A stretch of DNA of 46,970 nucleotides, taken from positions 1 to 46,970 of the forward strand of contig JAJDVL010000039.1 in the NCBI GenBank assembly GCA_022826155.1. Reading direction: 5' to 3'. The translations under genes and the position numbers were made by a program. Shown here piece after piece: positions 34,360-42,652 of this stretch (within the stretch, counting starts at the first letter, position 1; every line of letters starts with the position of its first letter). The DNA comes from Prochlorococcaceae cyanobacterium jk18x22bins.40. GTDB taxonomy: Bacteria > Cyanobacteriota > Cyanobacteriia > PCC-6307 > Cyanobiaceae. A model generated the notes under the pieces. The model did no database searches and had not been told where the DNA came from. It saw only the letters and a list, made by a program, of their open reading frames with translations.

Positions 34360-36462
34360 GTGGCGCACCCCAGACTGTCCCAGCAGCGCAAATTGGTCCG
34401 CACTGCAGCTATCGGCCTGGGCCTGGGAATTCTTGGGGCCGTGGGCCTGGGAGCAGCCATTGATCTCATCGATCCCCAGTTGCCGGACGTGCGGGAACTG
34501 GCCAGCTTTCACCGGGCACAAACCATCACTTTGCTGGACCTGGATGGGCAAATCATTCAACAGCAAGGTCCCATCACCCGGGACAAAATCCCCGCCGGTC
34601 AGTTGCCTGAACGGCTCAAGCAGGCCTTTATTGCCGCGGAGGATCGCCGCTTTTACGAGCATGGCGGGATTGATGGCTGGGGGGTGGCCCGGGCATTGGT
34701 CAGCAACGTGCAGCAACGGGGGATTCGGGAAGGGGCCAGCACCATCACCCAGCAATTGGCCCGGATGGTGTTTCTGAGCCAGGAGCAAACCCTGGTTCGC
34801 AAGATGAAAGAAGCGCTCCTGGCCCTCAAGCTGGAACGCCAACTCAGCAAGGAGCGAATTCTTGAGCAATACATCAACAACGTCTATCTGGGGTCCAATG
34901 CCTATGGCGCCGCCGATGCGGCCTGGGTGTATTTCTCCAAGCGCCCCGAACAACTGACCCTGCCGGAGGCGGCCCTCATTGCCGGCCTCCCCCCGGCGCC
35001 CTCGGTCTACTCACCTCTGGTCAATCCCGATCTGGCCCAACAGCAACGGCGCTCCGTCCTCCAGAGCATGCGAGAAACGGGCTTTATCACAAAAGAAGAA
35101 GAGGAACAGGCCAATGCCGGGCCCCTCAACCTGACGCCGGCAGGACCCAAGCACTTTGCCAGCGCCGCTCCCTACTTCACGGAATGGGTTGAGCGGGAGC
35201 TGCCCAAGATTCTCAGCCTGGATCAGATTGAGCGGGGTGGCCTCACCATTCGCACCACCATCAACCTGGATTGGCAACGCCATGCCCGGCAGGTGATGAG
35301 GGAGCATCGGCCAGGCCAGGAGATTCAAGGGGCCATGGTGGCCATGGATCCGGCCACCGGCCAGGTGCGGGTCATGGTGGGTGGGCAGAGCTTCTACGAC
35401 AGTCAGTTCAACCGCGCCACCCAGGCGCTGCGCTCCCCCGGCTCCACCTTCAAGTTGTTTGTCTATACCGCTGCGCTGCGGGAGGGACTCAACCCCAGCA
35501 CGGTGTTCATTGATCAGCCCACCTGCTTTGGCGAGTACTGCCCCAGAAACTTTGGCAACAAGCATTTTGGTCCCATCACCATGAAGACCGCACTCAGCCG
35601 CTCGGTCAACACCGTGGCCGTGCAGGCCATGGCCCGCATCGGCGCCGATCCGGTGATCGCAACCGCTCAGGCCTTGGGGCTTCAGGGGGAGATGGGTCGC
35701 TACTGGCCCCTGGCGTTGGGCGCCTATGAGCAGACCCTGTTGGACATGACCACGGCCTACGCCGCTGTGAACAACCGGGGCGTCTACATTGCCCCCACAC
35801 CCTTCCTGACCATTACGGGTCCGGATGGGGAAGAGCTATGGAACGGTGAGCGGGATGGACGACCTGGGCGACGGGTTCTGGATGCCCAGGTGGCGGACAC
35901 CATGGTGTGGATGCTCCAGGGGGTGGTGAGATCCGGCACAGGCATTGCCGCCCAACTGCCGGACCAGCGTCCAGTAGCGGGCAAAACGGGGACGTCCCAA
36001 AGGAACCGCGATCTCTGGTTTATCGGCTCCATCCCCCAGTTGACCACCGGCGTCTGGTATGGCTACGACGACGAGCGGGATACCAGACAGGTGAGTGGGG
36101 AAGCCGCCTGGACCTGGAAACAATTCATGCTGCCCATCGTGGCCACACTCCCCAAGCAGGACTTCCCGCCTCTGCCTGGATCCATTGTGCAGCGCATGAA
36201 ACGCCAGGAAGTACAAAACTTGAAAAGCCTGCCCCAAGGCAACCAGGGGCTACCACCCCTCACCATCCCTGACGAGCCGCAACCACAGCCTCCACAGACG
36301 AACCCCCGTGGAACCAACGGCAACGGCGATGCCAGGTCCCACAGGAGACCCCCTGTGGCGCTGCCCTCTCCCCCGCCCTCTCAACAGCCGCCGCCCTTGC
36401 AGCCCCTGGATCCGGAGACCAATGAATTCGATCTGGGGGACATCCCGCCGTTTCAAGGCTGA
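34360..36462 (+). CDS. Class A penicillin-binding protein (transglycosylase/transpeptidase)
   Basis: Bifunctional peptidoglycan synthase, 700 residues, read from GTG 34360. An N-terminal membrane anchor ('TAAIGLGLGILGAVGLGAAI') is followed by the GT51 glycosyltransferase domain with 'FIAAEDRRFYEHGGIDGWGV' (catalytic Glu), 'GASTITQQLARM' and 'KEALLALKLER'. The transpeptidase domain has S-x-x-K in 'RSPGSTFKLF', S-x-N in 'SRSVNTVA' and K-T-G in 'VAGKTGTSQRN'. The last 70 residues or so are Pro/Gln/Arg-rich and likely flexible. It is a periplasmic enzyme. Confidence 0.95.
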   Translation: MAHPRLSQQRKLVRTAAIGLGLGILGAVGLGAAIDLIDPQLPDVRELASFHRAQTITLLDLDGQIIQQQGPITRDKIPAGQLPERLKQAFIAAEDRRFYEHGGIDGWGVARALVSNVQQRGIREGASTITQQLARMVFLSQEQTLVRKMKEALLALKLERQLSKERILEQYINNVYLGSNAYGAADAAWVYFSKRPEQLTLPEAALIAGLPPAPSVYSPLVNPDLAQQQRRSVLQSMRETGFITKEEEEQANAGPLNLTPAGPKHFASAAPYFTEWVERELPKILSLDQIERGGLTIRTTINLDWQRHARQVMREHRPGQEIQGAMVAMDPATGQVRVMVGGQSFYDSQFNRATQALRSPGSTFKLFVYTAALREGLNPSTVFIDQPTCFGEYCPRNFGNKHFGPITMKTALSRSVNTVAVQAMARIGADPVIATAQALGLQGEMGRYWPLALGAYEQTLLDMTTAYAAVNNRGVYIAPTPFLTITGPDGEELWNGERDGRPGRRVLDAQVADTMVWMLQGVVRSGTGIAAQLPDQRPVAGKTGTSQRNRDLWFIGSIPQLTTGVWYGYDDERDTRQVSGEAAWTWKQFMLPIVATLPKQDFPPLPGSIVQRMKRQEVQNLKSLPQGNQGLPPLTIPDEPQPQPPQTNPRGTNGNGDARSHRRPPVALPSPPPSQQPPPLQPLDPETNEFDLGDIPPFQG

Positions 36463-36482
36463 GTTTCACTTCCGGATGGCGG

Positions 36483-37859
36483 TCACGGGTTCAAGGGCTC
36501 AAGGGCGACGGCAAAAAATCCGTCACAACCATGGCGCTGCGGCCAGAGTTGCAGTTGGGTGTTGTGACCACAGAGACGCCTCAACGCCTCGGGCAACGGG
36601 CATTGGCGCCACTGGGGATGGTGGTTGAGCAGGGAGTCGATTTGGGCCTGGTTCTCCCCAGGATGGACCGTGCAGGTGGCATAGACGAGCCGTCCGCCAG
36701 GACGAACCAGTTGGAGCGCCTCTTGCAAGAGCTGCTGCTGCAATCCCTGCAACTCGGCGATGGCTGCCGGGTTCAGGCGCCAGCGGGCACAGGCATGGCG
36801 GGCCAGGGTGCCCAGACCCGAGCAGGGGGCATCGAGGAGAACGCGATCCGCGCAGCCATGGAGGTGGGGCAGGGCGCGGGCATCGGCGCACCGGGTTTGG
36901 ATGGACCGCAATTCCAGGCGCCGGGCATTGCGCTGCAAGCGCCGCAGGCGGGCCGCGGAGCGATCAACGGCAATGATCCGGCCCTGGTCGCCCATCAGTT
37001 CAGCCATGTGGGTTGTCTTGCCGCCGGGGGCAGCACACATGTCCACCACCACATGGCCGGGCTGCGGCTGAAGCAAGGGCGCCACCAGTTGGGCAGCCCG
37101 ATCCTGCACGGACCACTGGCCGGTGCTGTAGCCAGGCTGCCGGGCCATGGCCCCCGCCCCCTGGGAGAGCTGTAGACCCTGTGGAGCCATGGCAATGGCC
37201 AACAACGGCTGATCCACCGCTGCCCAGGCAGCCTGCACCTCCGCCACGGAGGCCCGTAGCTGGTTGACCCGCAGATCCAGGTGGGGCGGCCGGTTGGTCA
37301 GTGCCGCAAACTCCACGGCCTCCCCCTCCGGCAACCATTGCAGCAATAGAGCCGCCAGCCAGTCCGGCAAAGAGTGCCGGGCCGCGAGGCGGGCGGCAGG
37401 CTGCCGGGGTAGTGGCGGCTCTTCCTGCCGCTGGCGGCAACGCACAACAGCACGCAAGAGGCCGTTGACCACGGCGGCCAGGCGCCCCAAGCCGTGGGCC
37501 TTGGCCAGCTCGACGCTGCTGCTGACCGCTACCGCCTCGGGGATGCGTTGCGCAAAGAGCAGTTGATACAGCCCCAGATGGAGCAGCCAGCGCAGCAGTG
37601 GCGGCTGCTGGTGAGCGGGAACCGCACCGCAATGATCCAGCCAGCGATCCAGCAGGCGCCGCTGGCGAATGCTACCGTAGGTCAACTCCGTCGCCAGGGC
37701 ACGGTCAGCCGCGCCGAGCTGGTTGTCGTGACGCCGGAACTCCCGTTCCAGGGCCACGTCGGCAAAGGCGCCGGCAGCAACACTCCGGAGCACCTTCCAG
37801 GCCACCAGCCGGGGCAGGGACACACCCGCGGAGGGTGCGGGCTGATCATTCCTCTCCAA
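36483..37859 (-). CDS. rsmB: 16S rRNA (cytosine(967)-C(5))-methyltransferase RsmB
   Basis: SAM-dependent rRNA methyltransferase, 458 residues. The N-terminal NusB-like domain ('ARxVLRxVxxGAFADVALE' pattern, residues about 15-150) precedes the methyltransferase domain. The SAM site is 'VVDMCAAPGGKTTHMAEL'; the two Cys of the m5C mechanism lie in 'LLDAPCSGLGTLA' and 'LVYATCTVHPGENQ'. The strand and gene order show a monocistronic gene convergent with the penicillin-binding protein gene (20 bases between). Confidence 0.95.
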   Translation of the reverse strand: MERNDQPAPSAGVSLPRLVAWKVLRSVAAGAFADVALEREFRRHDNQLGAADRALATELTYGSIRQRRLLDRWLDHCGAVPAHQQPPLLRWLLHLGLYQLLFAQRIPEAVAVSSSVELAKAHGLGRLAAVVNGLLRAVVRCRQRQEEPPLPRQPAARLAARHSLPDWLAALLLQWLPEGEAVEFAALTNRPPHLDLRVNQLRASVAEVQAAWAAVDQPLLAIAMAPQGLQLSQGAGAMARQPGYSTGQWSVQDRAAQLVAPLLQPQPGHVVVDMCAAPGGKTTHMAELMGDQGRIIAVDRSAARLRRLQRNARRLELRSIQTRCADARALPHLHGCADRVLLDAPCSGLGTLARHACARWRLNPAAIAELQGLQQQLLQEALQLVRPGGRLVYATCTVHPGENQAQIDSLLNHHPQWRQCPLPEALRRLCGHNTQLQLWPQRHGCDGFFAVALEPLNP

Positions 37860-37878
37860 GGTTTAACGACCGCCGGGG

Positions 37879-38871
37879 CTATGAATCGGGATAGAAGCCG
37901 GAGGCAACGACGAACACCTGGTCACGACCGGGCAGGGTGAAGCCCGTGGCATAGGCAACCTTCAGTGAGCCAATCTCTTCATCGCCCTCTATGGCGGGAT
38001 TGTCAAACATGTATTCGACGAAGCCACCGCCAGCTTCACCCGCCGCCAGCAATTCCCTGAGGTAGGGAACCCCGTGAATATCCCGTCGTTCGATATCCTC
38101 GAACTTCCGGCCCTCAAATCGAATGGGCTGGGCCCCGTGAAAGAGTGTATACCCATCGGTGCTGATGACAAAGACGTAAACCTCGCCCGTCCTCCAGTCA
38201 CCCCCCTCCTGTCGAAAGGCGTTCTTTGTGTTGGCCAGATCCTGTAATCCCGGAGTTATCATGGCATCCTGGTACGCCTTGCTTGCCGCCTTGACGAAGG
38301 TGGCCAGGGTCTCCCGGTCCACCACCTGGGCGGCTGTCACCTCGGGACGGGGCAAAGGCTCGATGTCCACCGGGACCGAGGAGAGGTCCTGGGAAAAGCC
38401 TGCGATCATGACCAATGTTTGACCGGTCAGACCCGACACATATTTTGTGGCGTAGGCGACACGGTCGGTTCCGTCCACCGTATAGTTCACAAAATCACCG
38501 CCCCGCTCGGCAGCGGCGAGGAGGTTCCGAACCACCGGCCTGCCGCGCTCATCCTCCACGGCGAGCACATACTTGTTATCCGCTGTCGGATCGTCACCGT
38601 GGGTCAGGATGCTTCCGTTGCGCACCATGGTGACCAAGTAGAGATCATCTGATTTCCATGGACCTTCTTCGTCCCGGAAAATGTCCTTGATCCGGGCCAT
38701 ATCTGCGACCGTCCTGGTATTCTCCATATAGGCTTTCGCGGACTGCACAAAGCTCTTCAGCGTGGGGAGGTCCCGTACTTCATCTGCGGTGATCCGGCTG
38801 TTGGCATGAACCGGCGGCCCCCCCAGGAAGACAAACGCAGCGAGGATTGCCAAGATTGCCTTTTTTCTCAT
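37879..38871 (-). CDS. Secreted protein with two tandem Cache-like domains
   Basis: A 330-residue periplasmic protein from ATG 38871, preceded by AAGAG. The signal peptide is 'MRKKAILAILAAFVFLGGPP' followed by VHANS. Two repeats of a Cache_2-like sensor domain follow. Each opens 'LPTLKSFVQSAKAY' or 'RETLATFVKAASKAY', continues with a D-I-F-R-x-E or A-F-R-Q-E-G-G-x-W segment, then 'DLYLVTMVRNGSILTHGDDP' or 'EVYVFVISTDGYTLFHGAQP', and ends with 'YVSGLTGQTLVMIAGF' or 'ATGFTLPGRDQVFVVASGF'. No histidine kinase, GGDEF or methyl-accepting part is attached. Such a stand-alone form might be a binding protein for small organic acids; that is inference. It looks foreign to picocyanobacteria. Confidence 0.83.
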   Translation of the reverse strand: MRKKAILAILAAFVFLGGPPVHANSRITADEVRDLPTLKSFVQSAKAYMENTRTVADMARIKDIFRDEEGPWKSDDLYLVTMVRNGSILTHGDDPTADNKYVLAVEDERGRPVVRNLLAAAERGGDFVNYTVDGTDRVAYATKYVSGLTGQTLVMIAGFSQDLSSVPVDIEPLPRPEVTAAQVVDRETLATFVKAASKAYQDAMITPGLQDLANTKNAFRQEGGDWRTGEVYVFVISTDGYTLFHGAQPIRFEGRKFEDIERRDIHGVPYLRELLAAGEAGGGFVEYMFDNPAIEGDEEIGSLKVAYATGFTLPGRDQVFVVASGFYPDS

Positions 38872-38926
38872 GCTCTTGATCTCTTTCCGGATGGAAGGGG
38901 TAAACTGCGGCGGGGACGACAGAAAG

Positions 38927-39316
38927 TCAATCGTAAGAGCTCGCTGGCCACCCGTCAAGGGCCTGGAAGACTTGCAGAGGGTCAGGGGTCCACAGATAAG
39001 CCCGCAGGGGCAAACGGCCAGAACGATCCACGGGAACCCCCTCCTCCAGCAACAACTCCCGCTGGATCCAGTCGGAGCCGTTGCGGCCGGTGCTCATGGA
39101 GATGGCGCCGGTGGCATTCACCACCCGGTGCCAAGGGATGGTTGTGTTGGCGGGATCCTGACGATGCAACACCCAGCCCACCTGGCGAGCGGCGCCAAAG
39201 TAGCCTGCCAGTTCCGCCACGCGGCCATAGGTGGTGACACGCCCCCTGGGAATCATGGTCGTCACCCGCAAGATGTTCTCTTCCGCAGTGGATGGCATGG
39301 TGGACGGCCAATACAT
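38927..39316 (-). CDS. Alkyltransferase-like protein (ATL, MGMT family without catalytic Cys)
   Basis: A 129-residue protein of the O6-alkylguanine DNA alkyltransferase family. The helix-turn-helix region 'IPRGRVTTYGRVAELAGYFG' and 'ARQVGWVLHRQDPANTTIPW' are conserved. The reactive motif P-C-H-R is P-W-H-R here ('IPWHRVVNATGAIS'), as in the alkyltransferase-like proteins YbaZ and Atl1, which bind O6-alkylguanine but cannot remove the alkyl group and instead flag it for nucleotide excision repair. The start could be ATG 39316 or ATG 39298. It is divergent from queA with about 50 bases between the starts. Confidence 0.9.
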   Translation of the reverse strand: MYWPSTMPSTAEENILRVTTMIPRGRVTTYGRVAELAGYFGAARQVGWVLHRQDPANTTIPWHRVVNATGAISMSTGRNGSDWIQRELLLEEGVPVDRSGRLPLRAYLWTPDPLQVFQALDGWPASSYD

Positions 39317-39364
39317 CAGGCTAAGGCTTCAAAGCAGGATTGGCACATCTGCTTCAGCAGGGGG

Positions 39365-40471
39365 ATGAACCAGGACCACCGCCTCTCCAGCTACGACTAC
39401 ACCCTTCCCGAAACGGCCATCGCCCAGACGCCGGCGGAGCCGCGCCACAGTGCCCGCCTGCTCCGTGTGGAGCCCGGCGCCGGCTGGCAGGACACCACCA
39501 TGGCCCAGTGGCCTGCCCTGCTGCGACCGGGTGACCTGCTGATCCTGAACGATACCCGCGTGCTCAAGGCACGCCTGAAGGCACGCCGGGCCAGTGGCGG
39601 CCTTGTGGAGCTCCTGGTGTTGGAGCCCCACCGGAACACCACCTGGCTGGGCCTGGTGAAGCCCGGGCAGCGGGTGCGCCCCGGAGAATGGCTGCAGATT
39701 GAATCTCCCCTAGGACAGCCACCCGCGGCGGTGCAGGTTCTGGGTCGCCATGGCGACGGTGGGGTGCGTCTCCTGCAATTTGCCGCCCCGGAACCGGAGG
39801 CCATGGAGCAATTCCTGAACATCTATGGAGAACTTCCCCTACCGCCCTACATTCGCTCCGGCTGCCATGACGAGCAGCGCTACCAGACCACCTATGCCTG
39901 CCGCCCCGGCGCCGTGGCGGCCCCCACGGCGGGGCTGCACTTGAGCAGAGAGTTGCGGCAGCAACTGGATGCCGCCGGTGTGGCCAGTGCAGCCGTCACG
40001 CTCCACGTGGGCCTGGGCACGTTCCAGCCCCTCCAAACCGAAGACCTTAGCCAGGTGCAACTCCACAGCGAACGGGTGGAGATCAGCCCGGCCACGGTGC
40101 GCGCCGTGCAACGAACCAAGGCCCGGGGAGGGCGGGTGCTGGCAGTGGGCACCACCAGTTGCCGCGCTCTGGAAGGGGTTGCCGCCCTCCATGGGGGCCA
40201 GCTCCAGCCCTACAGCGGCTCGGTGGAGCTTTGCATCCGCCCCGGCTTCTGCTTCCAGGTGATGGACGGCTTGCTGACCAATTTCCACCTGCCCCGCTCC
40301 AGCCTGCTGTTGCTGGTGAGCGCCCTCATTGGCCGCCAGCGGCTGCTGAGGCTGTACCAGGAGGCCCTGGCCAGCGGTTACCGCTTCTATTCCTTCGGGG
40401 ACGCCATGTGGATTCCCCCTGAGGCGGTGCTCAGCAGCGCCCGAGGGCAAAGGTTCAGCCTTCCACCTTGA
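39365..40471 (+). CDS. queA: S-adenosylmethionine:tRNA ribosyltransferase-isomerase QueA
   Basis: Penultimate enzyme of queuosine synthesis; it transfers the ribosyl part of SAM to 7-aminomethyl-deazaguanine in tRNA. 368 residues from ATG 39365, which has GGGGG just upstream. Family blocks: '[20 protein letters not shown]', '[14 protein letters not shown]', 'GELPLPPYI', '[20 protein letters not shown]', '[13 protein letters not shown]', '[11 protein letters not shown]' and '[20 protein letters not shown]'. The frame stays open for another 495 bases upstream but that part is not QueA-like and lies antisense to the ATL gene. The last 17 bases overlap the convergent FKBP gene. Confidence 0.96.
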   Translation: MNQDHRLSSYDYTLPETAIAQTPAEPRHSARLLRVEPGAGWQDTTMAQWPALLRPGDLLILNDTRVLKARLKARRASGGLVELLVLEPHRNTTWLGLVKPGQRVRPGEWLQIESPLGQPPAAVQVLGRHGDGGVRLLQFAAPEPEAMEQFLNIYGELPLPPYIRSGCHDEQRYQTTYACRPGAVAAPTAGLHLSRELRQQLDAAGVASAAVTLHVGLGTFQPLQTEDLSQVQLHSERVEISPATVRAVQRTKARGGRVLAVGTTSCRALEGVAALHGGQLQPYSGSVELCIRPGFCFQVMDGLLTNFHLPRSSLLLLVSALIGRQRLLRLYQEALASGYRFYSFGDAMWIPPEAVLSSARGQRFSLPP

Positions 40472-41093
40472 GCAACTCCACGTCAAACACCAGGGTGGCA
40501 TTGGGAGGGATGACGCCACCGGCCCCCCGCTGGCCATAACCCAACTCCGGGGGAATCACCAACTGCCGTTTGCCCCCTTCTTTCATGCCCGCCACGCCTT
40601 CATCCCAGCCCTTGATGACCTGGCCAGCCCCCAACCTGAACTGGAAGGGTTGCCCGCGGCGACGGCTGCTATCAAATTCCTTGCCATCCTCCAGACGCCC
40701 GTCGTAATGGACAGTCACGTTGGTATTGGCCACGGCTTCGCGGCCGGTGCCAACTTGCACTTCAACAATTTTGAGACCCGATGGGGTGATGGTCATGGGT
40801 GGATCCTGGGGAACATCTGGGGGTTGCTGATCATCGGTGGCCTGGGCAACGGCAGCGCCGTCCGTGGCGCCGGCATCGCTGGCCATGGCAAACAGGGTGG
40901 GGTTGGGATCGTCAGGGTCCAGTTCCCAGCGAGAAGTTGACGGGATGGTGGCTGGGGCCTGTGGGCTTGCCGTCACAGGCTGATCCGTTTCCAATGCCTG
41001 AGCAGCCGATGGCACCGGGGCCAGCCACTGGCTCGCCAGCGCCACCAGAAGGCAGGACACACAAACACCAGCGCTAATAAGAATGTGTTGCAT
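40455..41093 (-). CDS. FKBP-type peptidyl-prolyl cis-trans isomerase, exported
   Basis: 212 residues from ATG 41093. The N-terminus '[20 protein letters not shown]' is a hydrophobic signal or anchor, followed by an acidic, Ala/Pro-rich linker (residues about 30-100). The FKBP domain is the last 110 residues: '[18 protein letters not shown]', '[20 protein letters not shown]', '[20 protein letters not shown]' and '[12 protein letters not shown]', with all active-site blocks present (Y-x-G-x-L, V-I-x-G-W, Y-G). It probably acts on proline bonds in the periplasm or lumen. Confidence 0.93.
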   Translation of the reverse strand: MQHILISAGVCVSCLLVALASQWLAPVPSAAQALETDQPVTASPQAPATIPSTSRWELDPDDPNPTLFAMASDAGATDGAAVAQATDDQQPPDVPQDPPMTITPSGLKIVEVQVGTGREAVANTNVTVHYDGRLEDGKEFDSSRRRGQPFQFRLGAGQVIKGWDEGVAGMKEGGKRQLVIPPELGYGQRGAGGVIPPNATLVFDVELLKVEG

Positions 41094-41120
41094 GGACTCG
41101 CTAACCACAAGAGAAGGCTG

Positions 41121-42652
41121 ATGATCAGCATCCATCCTGGCATGGGACAGGGGATCGCCTACTGGTTACGGCGCTGGTTGCCCCTGTTGCTGATCTGGCT
41201 GTTGGCCACGGTGGCGGATCGGGTCTGGTTGGCGGCGGATCAGGCCATTCCCGCCTGGGATCAAGCTGAGTATCTGAATAGCGCAGTGGATCATGGCCGG
41301 GCTCTTGATCTGCTCCCCAGCGGCGAATGACCGGGCTGGCGGGACTTGCTGTTGCTGTCTCCCAAAATTCCGCCCCTGGCCTCTCTGGTCCATGGCACGG
41401 TCATGGCGGTGGCGGGTGAATTGCCGGATCAGGCAAGCTGGGCCTTGGCGCTCTGGCATGGCTTGCTGTTGCTGTTGCTGTTGCTGGCGCTGGATGGCTG
41501 GGGGCGACAACTCCATTCCCCTCGCTTGGCGATCCTGGCGTTGATTCCGGCCGCCATCACCCCAGGGCTGGCCTCCCTGCGGGTGAATTTCACCCTGGAT
41601 CTTGCCCTCACTGCAGTCACGACACTGGCCCTGTGGCAACTCTGGCGCTGGCAGCGGCCCACGCCCCATGGAGGAGGTCGTTGGGTTTCGGCCATGCTTG
41701 CTGCATTTGCCCTGGCGGCGGCGCTGTTGGTGAAGCAAAGCGTCATTCCGGTTTTGGCGGCTCCCTGGCTCTGGGCGGTGGCGACCGGCATCGGGCAGCG
41801 CCGCCGGCGGCCGCAACTCCTGGCGGGAATGGCTCTGGTGCTGGCCTTGATACTGCCCTGGCTGCACCAGAACTGGATCACCGCCATCGGCGGCACCCAT
41901 CGGGCGGTGGTGATCTCTGCCGAATCCGAGGGGGATCCGCCGGTGTTTTCCCTGGCCAGCTTGCTGTATTACCCGCGGCTCTGGCGGCAGCAGTTGGGCG
42001 CCCTTCCCTGGCTGGCGCCCGTGGCGGGTCTGGCGCTCGCCCTGGGGCGTCACCTGCGGAGGGGACAGTCCGCAAGGATTGCGCTGCCGGAGGGTTGGGG
42101 GTGGCTGCTGGGCTGCACCATCAGTGGCTGGCTGCTCACCACCATGAGCCCCAACGCGGTCAACCCTTTGCCCGGCAGTTTGCCGTCCTGGCCCAAGGAT
42201 TGGCTGCCGGTCCCCAAGGCCTGGCCCGGTTCATGGAGCAGATCGGCCCACACCACCAGTTGGACGGCCATTTTCTGTATCAGCAACAGGTTGAAGCCTG
42301 GGCCAACCAGCGCCTCGCCCAGGAGCCCCAGGCAACGGATGCCCTCTGGAGCATGGCGGCACTGGCCATCCTGCGGCAGGACGCCAGCACTGCGGATCAC
42401 TGGCTGGCCCAGTTGGAGGCCGTGCTGCCTGATAATCCCTGGCCAACAACCTATCGGGCCGCGGTGCTGCTGACGGACTGGAAGCCATGGGCGGCCCGGC
42501 GCGTTGCCCATGCTCACCCCCGCGTCCAGGACGAGCCCCTCCTCAAGGCTGTGGGTGATCTGGCTGCCGTGATGGGCGGTGACGTCACCCGTCTGCCGAC
42601 CTTGGGCGCCTCATGGCCCAAGGCCGTGGAGCAGGTTCAAGGGAATCTTTGA
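41121..42652 (+). pseudogene. Broken PMT/ArnT-like membrane glycosyltransferase gene
   Basis: A gene for a multi-helix GT39/PMT-type glycosyltransferase with at least two lesions. The first part ('[20 protein letters not shown]', then the luminal acidic '[20 protein letters not shown]') ends at an in-frame TGA at 41328-41330, where the frame continues '..PSGE*PGWRDLLLLSPKIP'. Helices follow to about 42140 in the same frame ('LLGCTISGWLLTTMSPN'). From about 42150-42200 the coding signal moves to another frame and ends 'EQIGPHHQLDGHFLYQQQVE' to 'AVEQVQGNL' at 42652. A stop plus a frameshift, probably with a deletion of the middle, indicate a pseudogene. Its 3' end overlaps the intact ArnT-like gene by 16 bases. 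Confidence 0.85.

Noticed and set aside
38870..39364. 5' extension of the queA frame by 165 codons
   Set aside because: The extension is antisense to the ATL gene and is not QueA-like; the conserved N-terminus begins at ATG 39365.
41328..41330. In-frame TGA read as selenocysteine
   Set aside because: A SelD domain is encoded in the window, so I considered it. But a Trp fits the context, no SECIS-like hairpin is evident, a second frameshift lies downstream, and no selB or tRNA-Sec is seen.
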